Program-made: the position numbers and the translations under genes
Assembly: GCF_001314225.1 (NCBI RefSeq)
Contig: NZ_CP012697.1
Span: 4,092,001-4,156,000, forward strand
Source of the DNA: Microbacterium sp. No. 7
GTDB taxonomy: Bacteria; Actinomycetota; Actinomycetes; Actinomycetales; Microbacteriaceae
Reading direction: 5' to 3'
DNA: 64,000 bases
The notes under the pieces: model-generated
What the model was told of the DNA's origin: nothing
Seen by the model: the letters and a program-made list of their open reading frames with translations, nothing else
The model's database searches: none
Part shown: positions 1-7,772 of the stretch, in pieces
Layout: every line of letters begins with the position of its first letter
How positions within the stretch are numbered: position 1 is the first letter of the stretch

Positions 1-778
1 GCGCCCTGATGTCCGACCAGAACTCCGCCGTCTTGAAGCCGTCGCGCACGACGCAGCGCCCGCCCGCCCGCGCCATCGCATAGGGGACGATGCGGCCGCC
101 GATGTGGAAGAGGGGCAGCGGGACGTAGTAGGCGTCGTCGGGCTCCAGCCCGACGACGTCCAGCAGGAAGTCGCTGCCCTTCCGCGTCTGCGCCCACGTG
201 CACATGACGCCCTTCGAAGGCCCCGTCGTGCCCGAGGTGTACAGGATGAACGCGAGGTCCAGCATGCCCTGACCCGCCGCACGCGGGCGCGGCTCCGCCA
301 CGGCCAGCACGTCGCGCGATGCGATGCCGTTCGACGGCAGGGCCCCGGGATCGGCGAGGCGCTCCGTCGCCCCGCTGCGCGGCACGACGATGACGCGGTC
401 GAGCCCGTCGAACACCTCGCCGGCCGTGCGCGCCTGATCGAGCAGCCGCTCGCACACCACCATGACGGTGGCGCCGGAGTCGCGGATCACGTGCGCGAGC
501 AGGCTGCCCTTGAGATTGGTGTTGACCGGCACCTCGATCGACGGCAGCCAGCCGATGCCGAGCCCGATCGCGACGTAGTCGAGGGTGTTGGGCATGAAGG
601 TGACGACCACCGAGCCGGGCTCGAGCCCGTCGAACGCGTCGGCCCAGCGCAAGCCCTGCTCGTGCGCCTCCGCGAAGGTCAGCGCGCCGCCCTCGACGTG
701 CTCCAGGAAGACCCGATCGGGGGTCTCGGCGGCACGATCGGCGACGATCTGCGGAAACGGCTGGTCGAGGTTCATCAT
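1..778 (-). CDS. acyl-CoA ligase (CaiC-like, ANL superfamily), N-terminal part, runs off window
   Basis: Adenylate-forming ligase expected to activate a carboxylic acid to its CoA thioester. About 259 codons of the N-terminal domain are present, including the ATP-binding loop YTSGTTGPSKG and the following PLPLFHIGGR stretch; the C-terminal domain lies left of the window. The chosen start (MMNLDQPFPQ) aligns with the starts of the two downstream paralogues; a GGAG lies four bases before it and a second ATG follows at once. It is the most diverged of three paralogues in this locus. An operator-like CCGA-N8-TCGC site sits about 20 bases upstream, so it is probably controlled together with the importer at 14 kb. 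The substrate cannot be read from the sequence. Confidence 0.9.
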   Translation of the reverse strand, partial: MMNLDQPFPQIVADRAAETPDRVFLEHVEGGALTFAEAHEQGLRWADAFDGLEPGSVVVTFMPNTLDYVAIGLGIGWLPSIEVPVNTNLKGSLLAHVIRDSGATVMVVCERLLDQARTAGEVFDGLDRVIVVPRSGATERLADPGALPSNGIASRDVLAVAEPRPRAAGQGMLDLAFILYTSGTTGPSKGVMCTWAQTRKGSDFLLDVVGLEPDDAYYVPLPLFHIGGRIVPYAMARAGGRCVVRDGFKTAEFWSDIRA

Positions 779-797
779 CGAACTCCATTCTCGTCAT

Positions 798-819
798 TGA
801 GCGAACACTCAGTCGGTCA
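798..819 (-). promoter_or_regulatory. TetR-type operator candidate (site A) upstream of the acyl-CoA ligase
   Basis: On the minus strand this reads CCGA-CTGAGTGT-TCGC, matching three sites at 14.17-14.43 kb (CCGA-N8-TCGG) with one arm mismatch. It lies just downstream of an extended -10 candidate, TGAGATACT at about 824-832 on the minus strand, so a bound protein would block transcription of the ligase that starts at 778. Confidence 0.55.
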
Positions 820-851
820 CTTCAGTATCTCACGACGACGACACCACGAGA

Positions 852-880
852 AGCGGCCCCTCCGACAGGGCGGGGCCGCT
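852..880 (-). terminator. hairpin terminator after the XRE-TetR gene
   Basis: Perfect 9-bp arms AGCGGCCCC and GGGGCCGCT with an 11-base loop lie 40 bases past the stop codon at 920. No strong T-tract follows, as is common in high-GC actinobacteria. Confidence 0.6.
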
Positions 881-919
881 GAGGATCACAGCCGCGGACG
901 ACCACGACCGGAGAGGCGC

Positions 920-1780
920 TCAGTCCGCGTGCACCATCGCGAGCGCGAGGCGCGCGTACTCCGCGGCGATCTCCTCGGCGCTCGTCCGGCCCGCGCCGTC
1001 GAACCACTGCGGGAGCGACGTGCACGCCGTGACGATCGCGCGCCCCGGTGCCAGCGGCAGCGTGCTCGACGCCTCGCCGGCGCTGATCGCGTCGGCGATC
1101 TCGCGATCGATCATGTGCTGCACCTCGGTGCGGCGACGCGCGATGCGCGTGCGCTCCGGCTCCTCGATGCTGCGCATCTCGCTCGCCCCGATGAAGGCGA
1201 GCTGGGGACGACGGGCATGGTAGAGGGCGAGCGCCTCGACCAGCGCCGCGAGACGCCCCCTCGGGCCCGAGGCTCCCGCACGCGCCGCGACGAGCCGCCA
1301 CTCCAGATCGTCCATCGTCAGGTCGAGGATCCGCACGAGCAGCTCCTGCTTGCTCGCATAGTGGTGGTAGACGCCGGGCACGCTGATGCCGGCGGCATCC
1401 GCGATCGCCCGCATGCTCGACCCGTGGTACCCGCGTTCGACGAAGCACTTCACGGCGGCGGTGATCACCGGGTCGGCGGCCAGTGCGTCGAAGGTGCGCC
1501 AATCGCGCGAACGATCCGCTGAGGAGGGATCCGCGCCGTTCTCCTGCGCGGCGTCGCCGGCGCGACCGGCGCTCGCCGTGGCGAGCAGCTGGGAGAGGTC
1601 GATGGAGAGCAGCTCGCTGATGCGCAGCAGCCGGTCGACCGACAGCGACGCGTGCCCGTTCTCGATCGCGCTCATCGTGCCCGCGCTGATGCCGAGGCGA
1701 TCGGCCAGCGCACGCGCCGAGATGCTCTGCTCCCGCCGCGCCGCGCGGATGACCTCGCCCAGCTGATTCGTCAGTGCCAC
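920..1780 (-). CDS. transcriptional regulator with Cro/C1-type HTH joined to a TetR domain
   Basis: Predicted DNA-binding regulator of 286 residues. The first ~65 residues form an XRE/Cro-C1 HTH (LGEVIRAARREQ, ALADRLGISAGTMSAIENG). From about residue 100 a TetR N-terminal HTH follows (FVERGYHGSSMRAIADAAG, VPGVYHHYASKQELL), then a TetR ligand-binding region. Start chosen at a GTG at 1780 because GGGAG lies six bases upstream; an in-frame upstream codon at 1834 lacks this. It sits among CoA-ligase genes on the same strand, 57 bases downstream of the ligase that ends at 1838. Two DNA-binding modules in one chain are unusual for TetR proteins. It is the natural candidate for binding the CCGA-N8-TCGG sites, but that is inference. 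Confidence 0.88.
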   Translation of the reverse strand: MALTNQLGEVIRAARREQSISARALADRLGISAGTMSAIENGHASLSVDRLLRISELLSIDLSQLLATASAGRAGDAAQENGADPSSADRSRDWRTFDALAADPVITAAVKCFVERGYHGSSMRAIADAAGISVPGVYHHYASKQELLVRILDLTMDDLEWRLVAARAGASGPRGRLAALVEALALYHARRPQLAFIGASEMRSIEEPERTRIARRRTEVQHMIDREIADAISAGEASSTLPLAPGRAIVTACTSLPQWFDGAGRTSAEEIAAEYARLALAMVHAD

Positions 1781-1837
1781 TTTCGCTCCCTCTCCCCCAG
1801 CGGGCAGCCCGTCCTGCCTGTGCCCGCGCGCCACACA

Positions 1838-3439
1838 CTACCGCCGCGACGTCTCATCTGCGAGCGCGTCCCACGTGGCGTCGCCGCGGCCCTTCTTGCG
1901 CAGCTCGGCCTTCTGGATGCGCAGCGTCGCCTCGGTGCGCGGGAAGTCGTCCACGAGCTCGATGAACCGCGGCACCATGAACCGCGGCATGACCTCCATC
2001 AGATGCGCGTGCAGCGCCCCGGCCGTCAGATCCGACCCCGCGTGCGGAAGCACGAAGGCCAGCACCTCGTCCTCGCCCTCGGGCGACGGCGTCGCCACGA
2101 CACCCGCCTCGAGCACATCCGGGTGCGTCAGGATCTGCTGCTCCACCTCGGCGGAGGAGATGTTCTCGCCCCGGCGGCGGATCGAGTCCTTCTTCCGGTC
2201 GACGTAGTAGTAGCGCCCCTGCTCGTCCACGCGGAACAGATCGCCCGTGTGGAACCAGAGGTTCCGCCACGCCTCCACCGTCTTCTCGGGGTTGCGCCAG
2301 TAGCCGGCCATGAGCGCGCCCGGCTCGTCGGCGCGGATCAGCAGCTCACCGACCTCGCCGACCGGCACGGGACGATCGTCGTCGTCCGCGATCCGCAGCT
2401 GGAACCCCGGTCGGCACGAGCCGGAGTGTCCCTCGTTGGTCAGCACGTCGTCGCTGCGGCCGATGGGCCCGGAGGTCTCGGTCATGTTGTAGCCGGTGCG
2501 GATGCGCACGCCGAAGCGCTCGCGGAACTCCGGCAGCTCGTCGATGAGCGGCACCATCATCACGATGTCGAGAGGGTTGTCGGCGTCGTCGTCGCGCGGC
2601 TCCTGCGCGAGCAGCCATCGCGCCATCTGCGGCATCAGCTGCGTGACGGTGCAGGCGTAGGCGCGGACGTCCGACCAGAAGTCCCGCGTCTTGAACGAGT
2701 GCTTCACGACGCAGCGCCCGCCCACGAAGGCCATCCGGTAGGGCTTCGCGCGCCCGCCGATGTGGAACAGCGGCAGCGGAACGTAGTCCGCGTCATCGGG
2801 ACCGACGTGCGCGCGGCCTGCGACGACGGGTCCCATGGTCTGGGTCCAGGTGCACATGACGCCTTTGGAGGGTCCGGTCGTGCCCGACGTGTACAGGATG
2901 AACGCCAGATCGTACGGCCCCGGCCCCTCCTCGTCCGACCGCTCCCGCGCCACCGCCGACGCCAGCACCTCCCGCGACCCCACCCCGTTCGCCGGCAGCA
3001 CCGAAGGATCCGCCAGCACCTCCCGCGCCCCCGCACGCGGCACCACGATCACCCGCTCCAACGCCGCGAACACCTCACCGGCAGACGAGGCCCGCTCCAG
3101 CAGCTCCTCACCCACGACCATCTCCGTCGCCCCCGAGTCACGGATCACATGCGCCAGCAGATCACCCTTCAGATTCGTGTTCGCCGGCACCTCGATCGTC
3201 GGCACCCACGCCAACCCCAAAGCCACCGCCACGTAATCCAGACTGTTCGGCAGAAAGGTCACCACCACGGAATCAGGCGCCCGTCCGTCGAACACGTCCG
3301 CCCAGACGAGGCCCTCCTGGTTCGTCCGCGCGTACGTCCACGACTCCCCCGTGTCCGCATGCTGGAGGAACACCCGCTCGGGCGCCTCCCGCGCCCAGCG
3401 CGCCACCACCTGCGGAAACAACTGGTCCCGATCAACCAT
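1838..3439 (-). CDS. acyl-CoA ligase (CaiC-like, ANL superfamily), paralogue 2
   Basis: Complete adenylate-forming ligase, 533 residues, expected to convert a carboxylate, ATP and CoA to acyl-CoA and AMP. Visible motifs are YTSGTTGPSKG (about residues 183-193), PLPLFHIGGR, YNMTETS, HTGDLFRVDEQGRYYYVDRKKD and a C-terminal TEATLRIQK where the usual TGK lysine position reads Arg, a pattern I recall from carnitine/crotonobetaine-type ligases. Start at 3439 has AGGAGG five bases upstream. Residues about 63-191 are encoded by a 389-bp stretch identical to the next ligase gene, and the C-terminal domains are nearly identical too, while residues ~195-340 (acyl pocket side) diverge. It lies 72 bases downstream of the third ligase. 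Confidence 0.93.
   Translation of the reverse strand: MVDRDQLFPQVVARWAREAPERVFLQHADTGESWTYARTNQEGLVWADVFDGRAPDSVVVTFLPNSLDYVAVALGLAWVPTIEVPANTNLKGDLLAHVIRDSGATEMVVGEELLERASSAGEVFAALERVIVVPRAGAREVLADPSVLPANGVGSREVLASAVARERSDEEGPGPYDLAFILYTSGTTGPSKGVMCTWTQTMGPVVAGRAHVGPDDADYVPLPLFHIGGRAKPYRMAFVGGRCVVKHSFKTRDFWSDVRAYACTVTQLMPQMARWLLAQEPRDDDADNPLDIVMMVPLIDELPEFRERFGVRIRTGYNMTETSGPIGRSDDVLTNEGHSGSCRPGFQLRIADDDDRPVPVGEVGELLIRADEPGALMAGYWRNPEKTVEAWRNLWFHTGDLFRVDEQGRYYYVDRKKDSIRRRGENISSAEVEQQILTHPDVLEAGVVATPSPEGEDEVLAFVLPHAGSDLTAGALHAHLMEVMPRFMVPRFIELVDDFPRTEATLRIQKAELRKKGRGDATWDALADETSRR
2865..3253. repeat. 389-bp direct repeat, copy 1 (inside ligase paralogue 2)
   Basis: Base-for-base identical to 4533-4921 by direct reading, ending abruptly at both edges in more diverged sequence. 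It covers codons ~63-191 including the ATP-binding loop. This is best explained by recent gene conversion or unequal recombination between tandem paralogues. Confidence 0.9.
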
Positions 3440-3511
3440 CCCGTCCTCCTGCTCCGTCCCCGGCGACGGTCGCATCGGCGTCCGTCATCCGCTCATCACT
3501 GCGCCTTCTGT

Positions 3512-5107
3512 TCATCGCGCGGCGAGGGCGTCCCACGTGGCGTCGCCGCGGCCCTTCTTGCGCAGCTCGGCCTTCTGGATGCGCAGCGTCGCCTCGGTAC
3601 GCGGGAAGTCGTCCACGAGCTCGATGAACCGCGGCACCATGAACCGCGGCATCCGCTCCGCCAGGTCTGCGTGCAGCGCCCCGGCCGTCAGGCCGGATCC
3701 CGCGCGGGGAAGCACGAAGGCCAGCACCTCGTCCTCGCCCTCGGGCGACGGCGTCGCCACGACGCCCGCCTCCGCGACATCGGGATGCTTCAGGATCTCC
3801 TGCTCCACCTCCACCGACGAGATGTTCTCGCCGCGGCGGCGGATCGAGTCCTTCTTCCGGTCGACGTAGTAGTAGCGCCCCTGCTCGTCCACGCGGAACA
3901 GATCGCCCGTGTGGAACCACAGATTGCGCCACGCCTCGACGGTCTTCTCCGGCTGACGCCAGTATCCCGACATCAGAGCGCCCGGCTCGTCGGCGCGGAT
4001 GAGCAGCTCGCCGACCTCGCCGACCGGCACGGGACGATCGTCGTCGTCCGCGATCCGCAGCTCGAAGCCCTCACGACGCACGCCCGAATGGCCCTCGTTG
4101 GCGAGCACGTCGCCCTCGGCCACGATCGGGCACGACGTCTCCGTCATGTTGTAGGCACACCGGATGCGCACGCCGAAGCGCTCGCGGAACTCCGGCAGCT
4201 CGTCGATGAGCGGGATGAGCGTCACCCGGTCGAGGGGGTTGTCGGCATCGTCGTCCTGCGGCTCCTGCGCGAGCAGCCACCGTGCCATGACGGGCATGAG
4301 CTGGGTCACGGTGCAGCCGTGCCTCCGGATGTCGGGCCAGAAGTCCGGCGTGCGGAAGTACGACTTCACGACGCAGCGCCCGCCGGCCAGCGCGACGGCG
4401 TAGGGCACCATCCGTCCGCCGATGTGGAAGAGCGGCAGGGGCACGTAGTAGACGTCCTCGGCGGTGAATCCGAGGTAGTCGCTCACCAGCCCCGCACCCG
4501 TGTACGTCTGCGTCCACGAGCACATCACACCCTTGGAGGGTCCGGTCGTGCCCGACGTGTACAGGATGAACGCCAGATCGTACGGCCCCGGCCCCTCCTC
4601 GTCCGACCGCTCCCGCGCCACCGCCGACGCCAGCACCTCCCGCGACCCCACCCCGTTCGCCGGCAGCACCGAAGGATCCGCCAGCACCTCCCGCGCCCCC
4701 GCACGCGGCACCACGATCACCCGCTCCAACGCCGCGAACACCTCACCGGCAGACGAGGCCCGCTCCAGCAGCTCCTCACCCACGACCATCTCCGTCGCCC
4801 CCGAGTCACGGATCACATGCGCCAGCAGATCACCCTTCAGATTCGTGTTCGCCGGCACCTCGATCGTCGGCACCCACGCCAACCCCAAAGCCACCGCCAC
4901 GTAATCCAGACTGTTCGGCAGGAACGTCACCACCACCGAGTCCGGCCCGCCGCCGTCGAACGCATCGGCCCACGACAGGCCCTCCTCGTGCGTCCGCGCG
5001 TACGTCCACGACTCCCCCGTGTCCGCGTGCCGGAGGAACACCCGCTCCGGCACCTCCCGCGCATGACGCGCGACGACCTGCGGGAACAGCTCACTCCGCG
5101 AAACCAT
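3512..5107 (-). CDS. acyl-CoA ligase (CaiC-like, ANL superfamily), paralogue 3
   Basis: Complete adenylate-forming ligase of 531 residues, closely related to its neighbour (1838-3439). It carries the same ATP loop YTSGTTGPSKG, YNMTETS, HTGDLF, YVDRKKD and the TEATLRIQK C-terminal motif. The central segment after the ATP loop differs (for example SWTQTYTGAGLVSDYLGFTAEDVYY), as expected for a changed acyl-binding pocket. The start at 5107 has GAGGAG upstream. It follows the binding-protein gene ending at 5180 after 72 bases and is probably in one transcript with it. The acid substrate is unknown; linkage to an importer and hydratase points to an imported carboxylate. Confidence 0.93.
   Translation of the reverse strand: MVSRSELFPQVVARHAREVPERVFLRHADTGESWTYARTHEEGLSWADAFDGGGPDSVVVTFLPNSLDYVAVALGLAWVPTIEVPANTNLKGDLLAHVIRDSGATEMVVGEELLERASSAGEVFAALERVIVVPRAGAREVLADPSVLPANGVGSREVLASAVARERSDEEGPGPYDLAFILYTSGTTGPSKGVMCSWTQTYTGAGLVSDYLGFTAEDVYYVPLPLFHIGGRMVPYAVALAGGRCVVKSYFRTPDFWPDIRRHGCTVTQLMPVMARWLLAQEPQDDDADNPLDRVTLIPLIDELPEFRERFGVRIRCAYNMTETSCPIVAEGDVLANEGHSGVRREGFELRIADDDDRPVPVGEVGELLIRADEPGALMSGYWRQPEKTVEAWRNLWFHTGDLFRVDEQGRYYYVDRKKDSIRRRGENISSVEVEQEILKHPDVAEAGVVATPSPEGEDEVLAFVLPRAGSGLTAGALHADLAERMPRFMVPRFIELVDDFPRTEATLRIQKAELRKKGRGDATWDALAAR
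4533..4921. repeat. 389-bp direct repeat, copy 2 (inside ligase paralogue 3)
   Basis: Identical partner of 2865-3253, offset by exactly 1668 bases. The first mismatches on either side fall at once outside the block. Confidence 0.9.
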
Positions 5108-5179
5108 CAGCCGATCTCCTCGCTCACGTCTGCCTCCCTGCTCACGCCTGTCCTGCTCGCATCCGTCCCGGACGGACGG

Positions 5180-6775
5180 TCACTTCGCGAGTGCCACACC
5201 GCTGAAGTCGACCTTCCCCTGGAAGTTCGGCTCCCAGCCGACGACGCGGTCGCCCACGAGATCGAACAGCGGGTTGAAGTACAGCGGCACGTGCGGCGCC
5301 TCGACCGTGAGCTCGCCGACGACGTCGCGGATCGCGGCGGCGCGCTCGTCCTGGTCGAACGTCGAGTCGACGATCGCGATCAGCTCGTCGATGCGACCGT
5401 GCTTCGCCTGACCGTAGTTGTACGTCCCCGACGTCGAGTACAGCTGAGTCAGCGACATCGCCGGGTCGGGACGACCGCCCCACTGCGAGAAGAGGCACGG
5501 CTCCTGGCCCGACGCCATGTTCGCGATCGACGTCGCGGTGTCGCGCACGTCGAGGGACATGTCGATGCCGACCGCCTTCGCCTGCGCGACCAGCAGCGGC
5601 GCCGTCACGTCATTGCCCGCGGCGTTGAACGTCTGGCACGTGACCTGGATGCTCGGGGTTCCCGACTCGGCGAGCAGCTCCTTCGCCTTCTCCGGATCGT
5701 ACGGGAACGCGTCCTCCGAGTTGAAGAAGACGCTCGACGGCGGGAACGGCCCGAACGCGATCGACCCCAGCCCCTCGGTCACGGCATCCACATACGCCTG
5801 CCGGTCCATCGCGTGGTTCAGCGCGAGCCGCACGTTGCGGTCGTCGAACGGCGGGATGGCCGAGTTCAGGAACAGCTGGCCGAAGCGCACCGACGGGGTC
5901 TCGACCACGGACATCCCCGCGATGTCACGGGCGGCCTCGACGTCGGGCAGCGCGAGCACGGTCGTGACGTCGAGCTGGCCCGAGCGCGCGGCCGCCAGCC
6001 GTGCCGTCTCGTCGGAGTAGAACGTGACCGTGACGCCGGCCAGCTGCGGCTCGCCCTTCCAGTAGTCGGGGTTGCGCTCCAGCGTGAGGCTCGAGCCGGG
6101 CACCTGAGAGACGAACCGGTACGGACCGGCGCCCACGGGGGCCGACGCGAACCCGTCGCCCAGCGTCTCGACGGCGGTCGGCGAGACGATCATGCCGGCG
6201 CGGTCGCCCAGCAGCGACGGCAACGACGAGTACGGCCGGTCGAGGCGCAGCACGACCTCGGTCGGGCTCACCGCCTCCATCGACTGCACGGGGGCCAGGT
6301 CGAGCTGCACGCCCAGCTCCTTGTAGTGCGTGAGGCTGTCCACGACGGCCTGCGCGTCGAGCGGCGTGCCGTCGTGGAACGTCACGCCCTCCGCGATCTG
6401 CATCCGGAACTCCGTGCCGTCGTCGCTGAACTCCCACGACGTCGCCAGATTCGGCAGCACCTCACCCGTCTCCGGATCGAACGTCGTCAACCGGTCGTAC
6501 AGGAAGTAGAGGAGCTGCTGATCGCTGCCGCTCGTTCCGGCCCCCGGGTCGAGGGAGGAGATGATGTACGCGGAGCCGACGCGCAGCACCGCCTCGGTGT
6601 CGATGACGGCGTCGGCCGACCCGGCCGGCCCGGTGCTCTCGCCGGCGTCGCCGTCGCCGCCACCGCCGCCGGTGCAGGCCGCGAGGACGACGGTCGAGAC
6701 GGCGAGCGCCGCGAGGAAGGCACCGCGACGACGACGGGGACGCCGCGCGTCACTGCGCAAGGGGAACACGGACAT
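5180..6775 (-). CDS. ABC transporter substrate-binding lipoprotein, family 5 (paralogue 1)
   Basis: Extracytoplasmic solute-binding protein of 531 residues, family SBP_bac_5 (peptide/nickel/opine type). The N-terminus has a run of arginines, a hydrophobic stretch and the lipobox LAAC with Cys34, followed by a Gly-rich linker, so it should be a membrane-anchored lipoprotein. The usual features follow: LFYDRLTTFDPETGEVLPNLA-like block, a central NHAMDRQAYVDAVTEG segment and a conserved C-terminus ending VDFSGVALAK. A second copy with very similar sequence lies at 9663-11267. It is separated from the importer genes by three enzyme genes, which suggests duplication and a changed or added substrate range. 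Start at 6775 with AAAGGAA upstream. Confidence 0.93.
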   Translation of the reverse strand: MSVFPLRSDARRPRRRRGAFLAALAVSTVVLAACTGGGGGDGDAGESTGPAGSADAVIDTEAVLRVGSAYIISSLDPGAGTSGSDQQLLYFLYDRLTTFDPETGEVLPNLATSWEFSDDGTEFRMQIAEGVTFHDGTPLDAQAVVDSLTHYKELGVQLDLAPVQSMEAVSPTEVVLRLDRPYSSLPSLLGDRAGMIVSPTAVETLGDGFASAPVGAGPYRFVSQVPGSSLTLERNPDYWKGEPQLAGVTVTFYSDETARLAAARSGQLDVTTVLALPDVEAARDIAGMSVVETPSVRFGQLFLNSAIPPFDDRNVRLALNHAMDRQAYVDAVTEGLGSIAFGPFPPSSVFFNSEDAFPYDPEKAKELLAESGTPSIQVTCQTFNAAGNDVTAPLLVAQAKAVGIDMSLDVRDTATSIANMASGQEPCLFSQWGGRPDPAMSLTQLYSTSGTYNYGQAKHGRIDELIAIVDSTFDQDERAAAIRDVVGELTVEAPHVPLYFNPLFDLVGDRVVGWEPNFQGKVDFSGVALAK

Positions 6776-6851
6776 GGGTCATTCCTTTCTCCGGGCCGCG
6801 TCGTCGCGTCCCGCTGTCTGTCTGTCGTCGTCGCCGTGGCCGGACGCGCGC

Positions 6852-7298
6852 TCAGGGCGCCGAGGCGCGCGCCAGCACGACGACCTGGCCCTCGGCCACC
6901 GTCGATCCGTCGTCGATCGCGCACCGTGCGGCGAGCGTCAGCCGCTGCATCCGGTCGGGACGCCGGGCCGCGGATTCGAGGGTCAGGGTGGTCGTGATGC
7001 GCTCGCCCTCGAAGACGGGCCGCGTGAAGCGCACCGCGATCTCGCGCTCGGGCGCGAGCCCGGCGCCGAGCAGGTCTTCGACGGCCTGCGCGATGAGGCC
7101 GTACGTGTGCAGGCCCCACGCGACCGCCGTGCGGTACCCGAGCTCCTTCGCGTGCCCGGGATCGTCGTGATAGCTGGAGTCGCCCTCGGCCACGCCGTAG
7201 CCGGTGGCACGCCCCATCGCGCGGCTGAACGGCGTCAGCTGCTCGGCACGGATCTCGACGGGGTCCGCGACCCAGCGCCGCCCCTTCTCATAGCTCAT
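6852..7298 (-). CDS. MaoC-like hot-dog dehydratase
   Basis: Protein of 148 residues with a MaoC/hot-dog look: a PxxxHxD-like region reading DPGHAKELGYRTAVAWGLHTYGLIAQAV, then VRFTRPVFEGERITTTLTLE. MaoC proteins hydrate 2-enoyl-CoA or act as thioesterases. The start at 7298 overlaps the stop of the upstream hot-dog gene in an ATGA junction, so the two are translationally coupled and may form a heteromer in which one subunit carries the catalytic residues. A longer in-frame reading upstream is just overlap with the neighbour. Acting after the CoA ligases in a beta-oxidation-like route is an inference from context. Confidence 0.82.
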   Translation of the reverse strand: MSYEKGRRWVADPVEIRAEQLTPFSRAMGRATGYGVAEGDSSYHDDPGHAKELGYRTAVAWGLHTYGLIAQAVEDLLGAGLAPEREIAVRFTRPVFEGERITTTLTLESAARRPDRMQRLTLAARCAIDDGSTVAEGQVVVLARASAP

Positions 7299-7771
7299 TG
7301 GTCTGCCATCCTCTCCAACGGGAGCACGCGGATCTCGAACGACGCGAACACGCGCGGGTCGCCCTGCGTCCCGCGCAGCCAGCCCTCGTACCGATAGCTG
7401 CGGCGCGCGCGATCGGCGCGCAGCCGGCCGAGCAGCGCGACCCGCTCGCCGATCGCCACGGCGCCCTCCACCCGCACGATCTCGTCGGCGTGCACGAGCG
7501 CGGTCGGCAGCTCGGCCTCCGGGGCGTCGGGCAGGGGGAACGTGTTGCGCAGCGCCCCGAGCGTGTAGCCGGCGAGCACGCCGAGGTGCACGGGGTCGCC
7601 CGCGCGCGATCCGGCGCTGCTGCCGAACGTCGCGAGCAGGTCGGCGTGGTGGTCCGGGGCGACCTCCAGCCAGCCCAGCTCCTCCCACTCGGTGGTCTCG
7701 ACGTCGTCGAGCGCCGCCCAGCGGCTGTCCGGGGCGTAGACCTGGGACACCCGCCCTGTCGAGTCGGTCAT
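7295..7771 (-). CDS. small hot-dog-like protein, partner of the MaoC gene
   Basis: Protein of 158 residues. It lacks a clear MaoC catalytic Asp/His motif but has a hot-dog-like pattern: HLGVLAGYTLGALRNTFPLPDAPEAELPTALVHADEIVRVEGAVAIGERVALLGRLRADR. It resembles the N-terminal, non-catalytic half of actinobacterial MaoC-type hydratases (FAS1-like dehydratase family). It ends by a 4-base ATGA overlap with the MaoC-like gene and starts two bases after the enoyl-CoA hydratase stop, so the three are tightly coupled. A heterodimeric hydratase is the likeliest role; the family assignment is moderate. Confidence 0.72.
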   Translation of the reverse strand: MTDSTGRVSQVYAPDSRWAALDDVETTEWEELGWLEVAPDHHADLLATFGSSAGSRAGDPVHLGVLAGYTLGALRNTFPLPDAPEAELPTALVHADEIVRVEGAVAIGERVALLGRLRADRARRSYRYEGWLRGTQGDPRVFASFEIRVLPLERMADQ

Positions 7772-7772
7772 G

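Noticed and set aside
1652..6997. A plus-strand open frame of 5.3 kb with no stop
   Set aside because: It lies opposite well-conserved ligase and binding-protein genes. The product is Arg/His-rich without any domain, the usual shadow in high-GC DNA.
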